A DNA stretch of 5,957 bases from Gammaproteobacteria bacterium (GTDB lineage Bacteria > Pseudomonadota > Gammaproteobacteria > UBA6429 > Thiohalophilaceae), in assembly GCA_013152045.1 (NCBI GenBank), contig JAADGZ010000170.1, positions 1 through 5,957 of the forward strand, in the 5' to 3' direction. The notes beneath the pieces were generated by a model. That model searched no databases. It was not told where the DNA came from and saw nothing but the letters and a program-made list of their open reading frames with translations. The translations under genes and the position numbers were made by a program. Below, in pieces: positions 5,029 through 5,957 of the stretch (the stretch's first letter is position 1; each line of letters begins with the position of its first letter).

Positions 5029-5957
5029 TCCATAAAGCGCCGCATCACTTTGCGTAACAGTTCATGCTTTGGCGTCTGTTGCAGAGCATCATCCCAAATT
5101 TTACGCGCAGCAGCCTGATTACCGCTGACCCAGAGAACTTCCCCCAGATGTGAGGCAATTTCCGGATCCGGCATTTTTGCATAGGCACGGTGCAACAATT
5201 CCAACGCCTGATTATATTTACCCAATCGATAATAGCCCCAGCCTGCGCTATCCATGATGGCGGGATCGTCCGGTTTGCGTGCCAGGGCTTTTTTAATATA
5301 GTTCATGCCTTCCTGCAAACGGTCGGTTTTATCCACCAGGGTATAGCCCAGCGCATTCAAAGCTTCGATATCATCCGGCTGATTCTTCAGAATCAGTTGC
5401 AGATCCTGAATCGCAATATTCAAGCGTCCAATTTTCTCGGCAACCAGAGCACGGGCATACAATAGACGGGCATTTGCCGGCATGTGCTCCAGCGCCTGAG
5501 TATAAAGCTCAAACGCTTCATCTGACTGCCCGGCTGCCTGTAATAATTCGCCTTCTGCCAGATACAGGCGTAACTGCACTTCCAGAGTCGGTGCCTGAAT
5601 CCGGTGTAACTGGCTACGTGCAGCATCTAATTTGCCCATTCCTGCCAGCAGACCAGCAATGCGGATCTGGGCCTCAATATGCTGGGGATTTTTCTTCACG
5701 CCCCGGTAATACTTCATCGCCTGCTGCGGCTGTTTTTTTATCTCATAAAGTTCGCCCAGATAAAAATTCGCCTCGCTAACGCGCTTGCCAATTTTAAGCA
5801 GCTTTTCAAAACTGGCTTGTGCCTCGTCCAGCTTTCTTAGTTGTAACCCCAATAATCCCTTTGAGTACAGAGCATCCACATGCCCGGGTTTACGCTCAAG
5901 CACCTCATTGAACTGTTCCCGCGCCTGTTCATATTTTTTTTCATCAATCAGTTTGCG
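5025..5957 (-). CDS. Tetratricopeptide-repeat protein upstream of lolB, N-terminal part outside window
   Basis: The frame is open to the right edge, so the gene starts outside the window; 310 C-terminal residues are visible. The GTG at 5901-5903 is not the start, because the codons before it (RKLIDEKKYEQAREQFNEVL) form a TPR helix pair continuous with the rest. About eight TPR units follow, near 26-59, 60-93, 94-125, 128-161, 162-195, 197-230, 232-264 and 265-298. Typical signatures are ALNALGYTLVD (199-209) and MDSAGWGYYRLGKYNQALEL (235-254), conserved in the TPR protein found next to lolB in Pseudomonas-like genomes. Its exact role is not established to my knowledge; TPR arrays act as protein-interaction scaffolds. 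Whether it carries a signal peptide cannot be seen. It overlaps lolB by ATGA, suggesting a shared role or at least a shared message. Confidence 0.93.
   Translation of the reverse strand, partial: RKLIDEKKYEQAREQFNEVLERKPGHVDALYSKGLLGLQLRKLDEAQASFEKLLKIGKRVSEANFYLGELYEIKKQPQQAMKYYRGVKKNPQHIEAQIRIAGLLAGMGKLDAARSQLHRIQAPTLEVQLRLYLAEGELLQAAGQSDEAFELYTQALEHMPANARLLYARALVAEKIGRLNIAIQDLQLILKNQPDDIEALNALGYTLVDKTDRLQEGMNYIKKALARKPDDPAIMDSAGWGYYRLGKYNQALELLHRAYAKMPDPEIASHLGEVLWVSGNQAAARKIWDDALQQTPKHELLRKVMRRFME

Noticed and set aside
5901..5903. GTG at 5903 as the start of the TPR gene
   Set aside because: The in-frame codons up to the window edge encode a continuing TPR helix, so the true start is outside the window.

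Overview
The window is a contiguous block of core housekeeping genes from a gammaproteobacterium, all read on the minus strand. In transcription order (high to low coordinate) they are: a TPR-repeat protein (cut by the right edge), lolB, ispE, tRNA-Gln(UUG), prs, rplY (long CTC/TL5 form), pth and ychF (cut by the left edge). This order is familiar from Pseudomonas-like gammaproteobacteria. LolB is itself largely confined to beta- and gammaproteobacteria. GC content looks moderate and the genus cannot be named from this window.

Right part (3486-5957): the TPR gene and lolB overlap by the four bases ATGA and are almost certainly co-transcribed. lolB encodes the outer-membrane receptor that finishes lipoprotein localisation. 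ispE follows after a 52-base gap and makes an isoprenoid precursor by the MEP pathway. Middle (2211-3440): tRNA-Gln(UUG) lies between ispE and prs, the PRPP synthetase gene. The 135 bases between prs and rplY hold four consecutive hairpins. The first contains the prs stop codon and the last is followed by a T-rich tract just before the rplY ribosome binding site. Left part (1-2210): rplY and pth are 22 bases apart and form a translation unit (5S rRNA-binding protein L25 and peptidyl-tRNA hydrolase). ychF, often directly co-transcribed with pth, is here separated by 368 bases.

The pth-ychF gap is the only clearly accessory part of the window. It contains two inverted arrays of five degenerate 7-bp repeats (consensus near ACTAGCC), one running into the end of pth and the other ending at the ychF start. 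Between them are several REP-like palindromes and a GC-rich hairpin that looks like an intrinsic terminator for the minus strand.

Functionally the genes cover translation (Pth, L25, YchF, tRNA-Gln), nucleotide precursor supply (Prs), isoprenoid supply (IspE) and envelope biogenesis (LolB). I see no mobile-element gene, CRISPR array, toxin-antitoxin pair or defence system. The notable signals are non-coding: the composite repeat region and the structured rplY leader.
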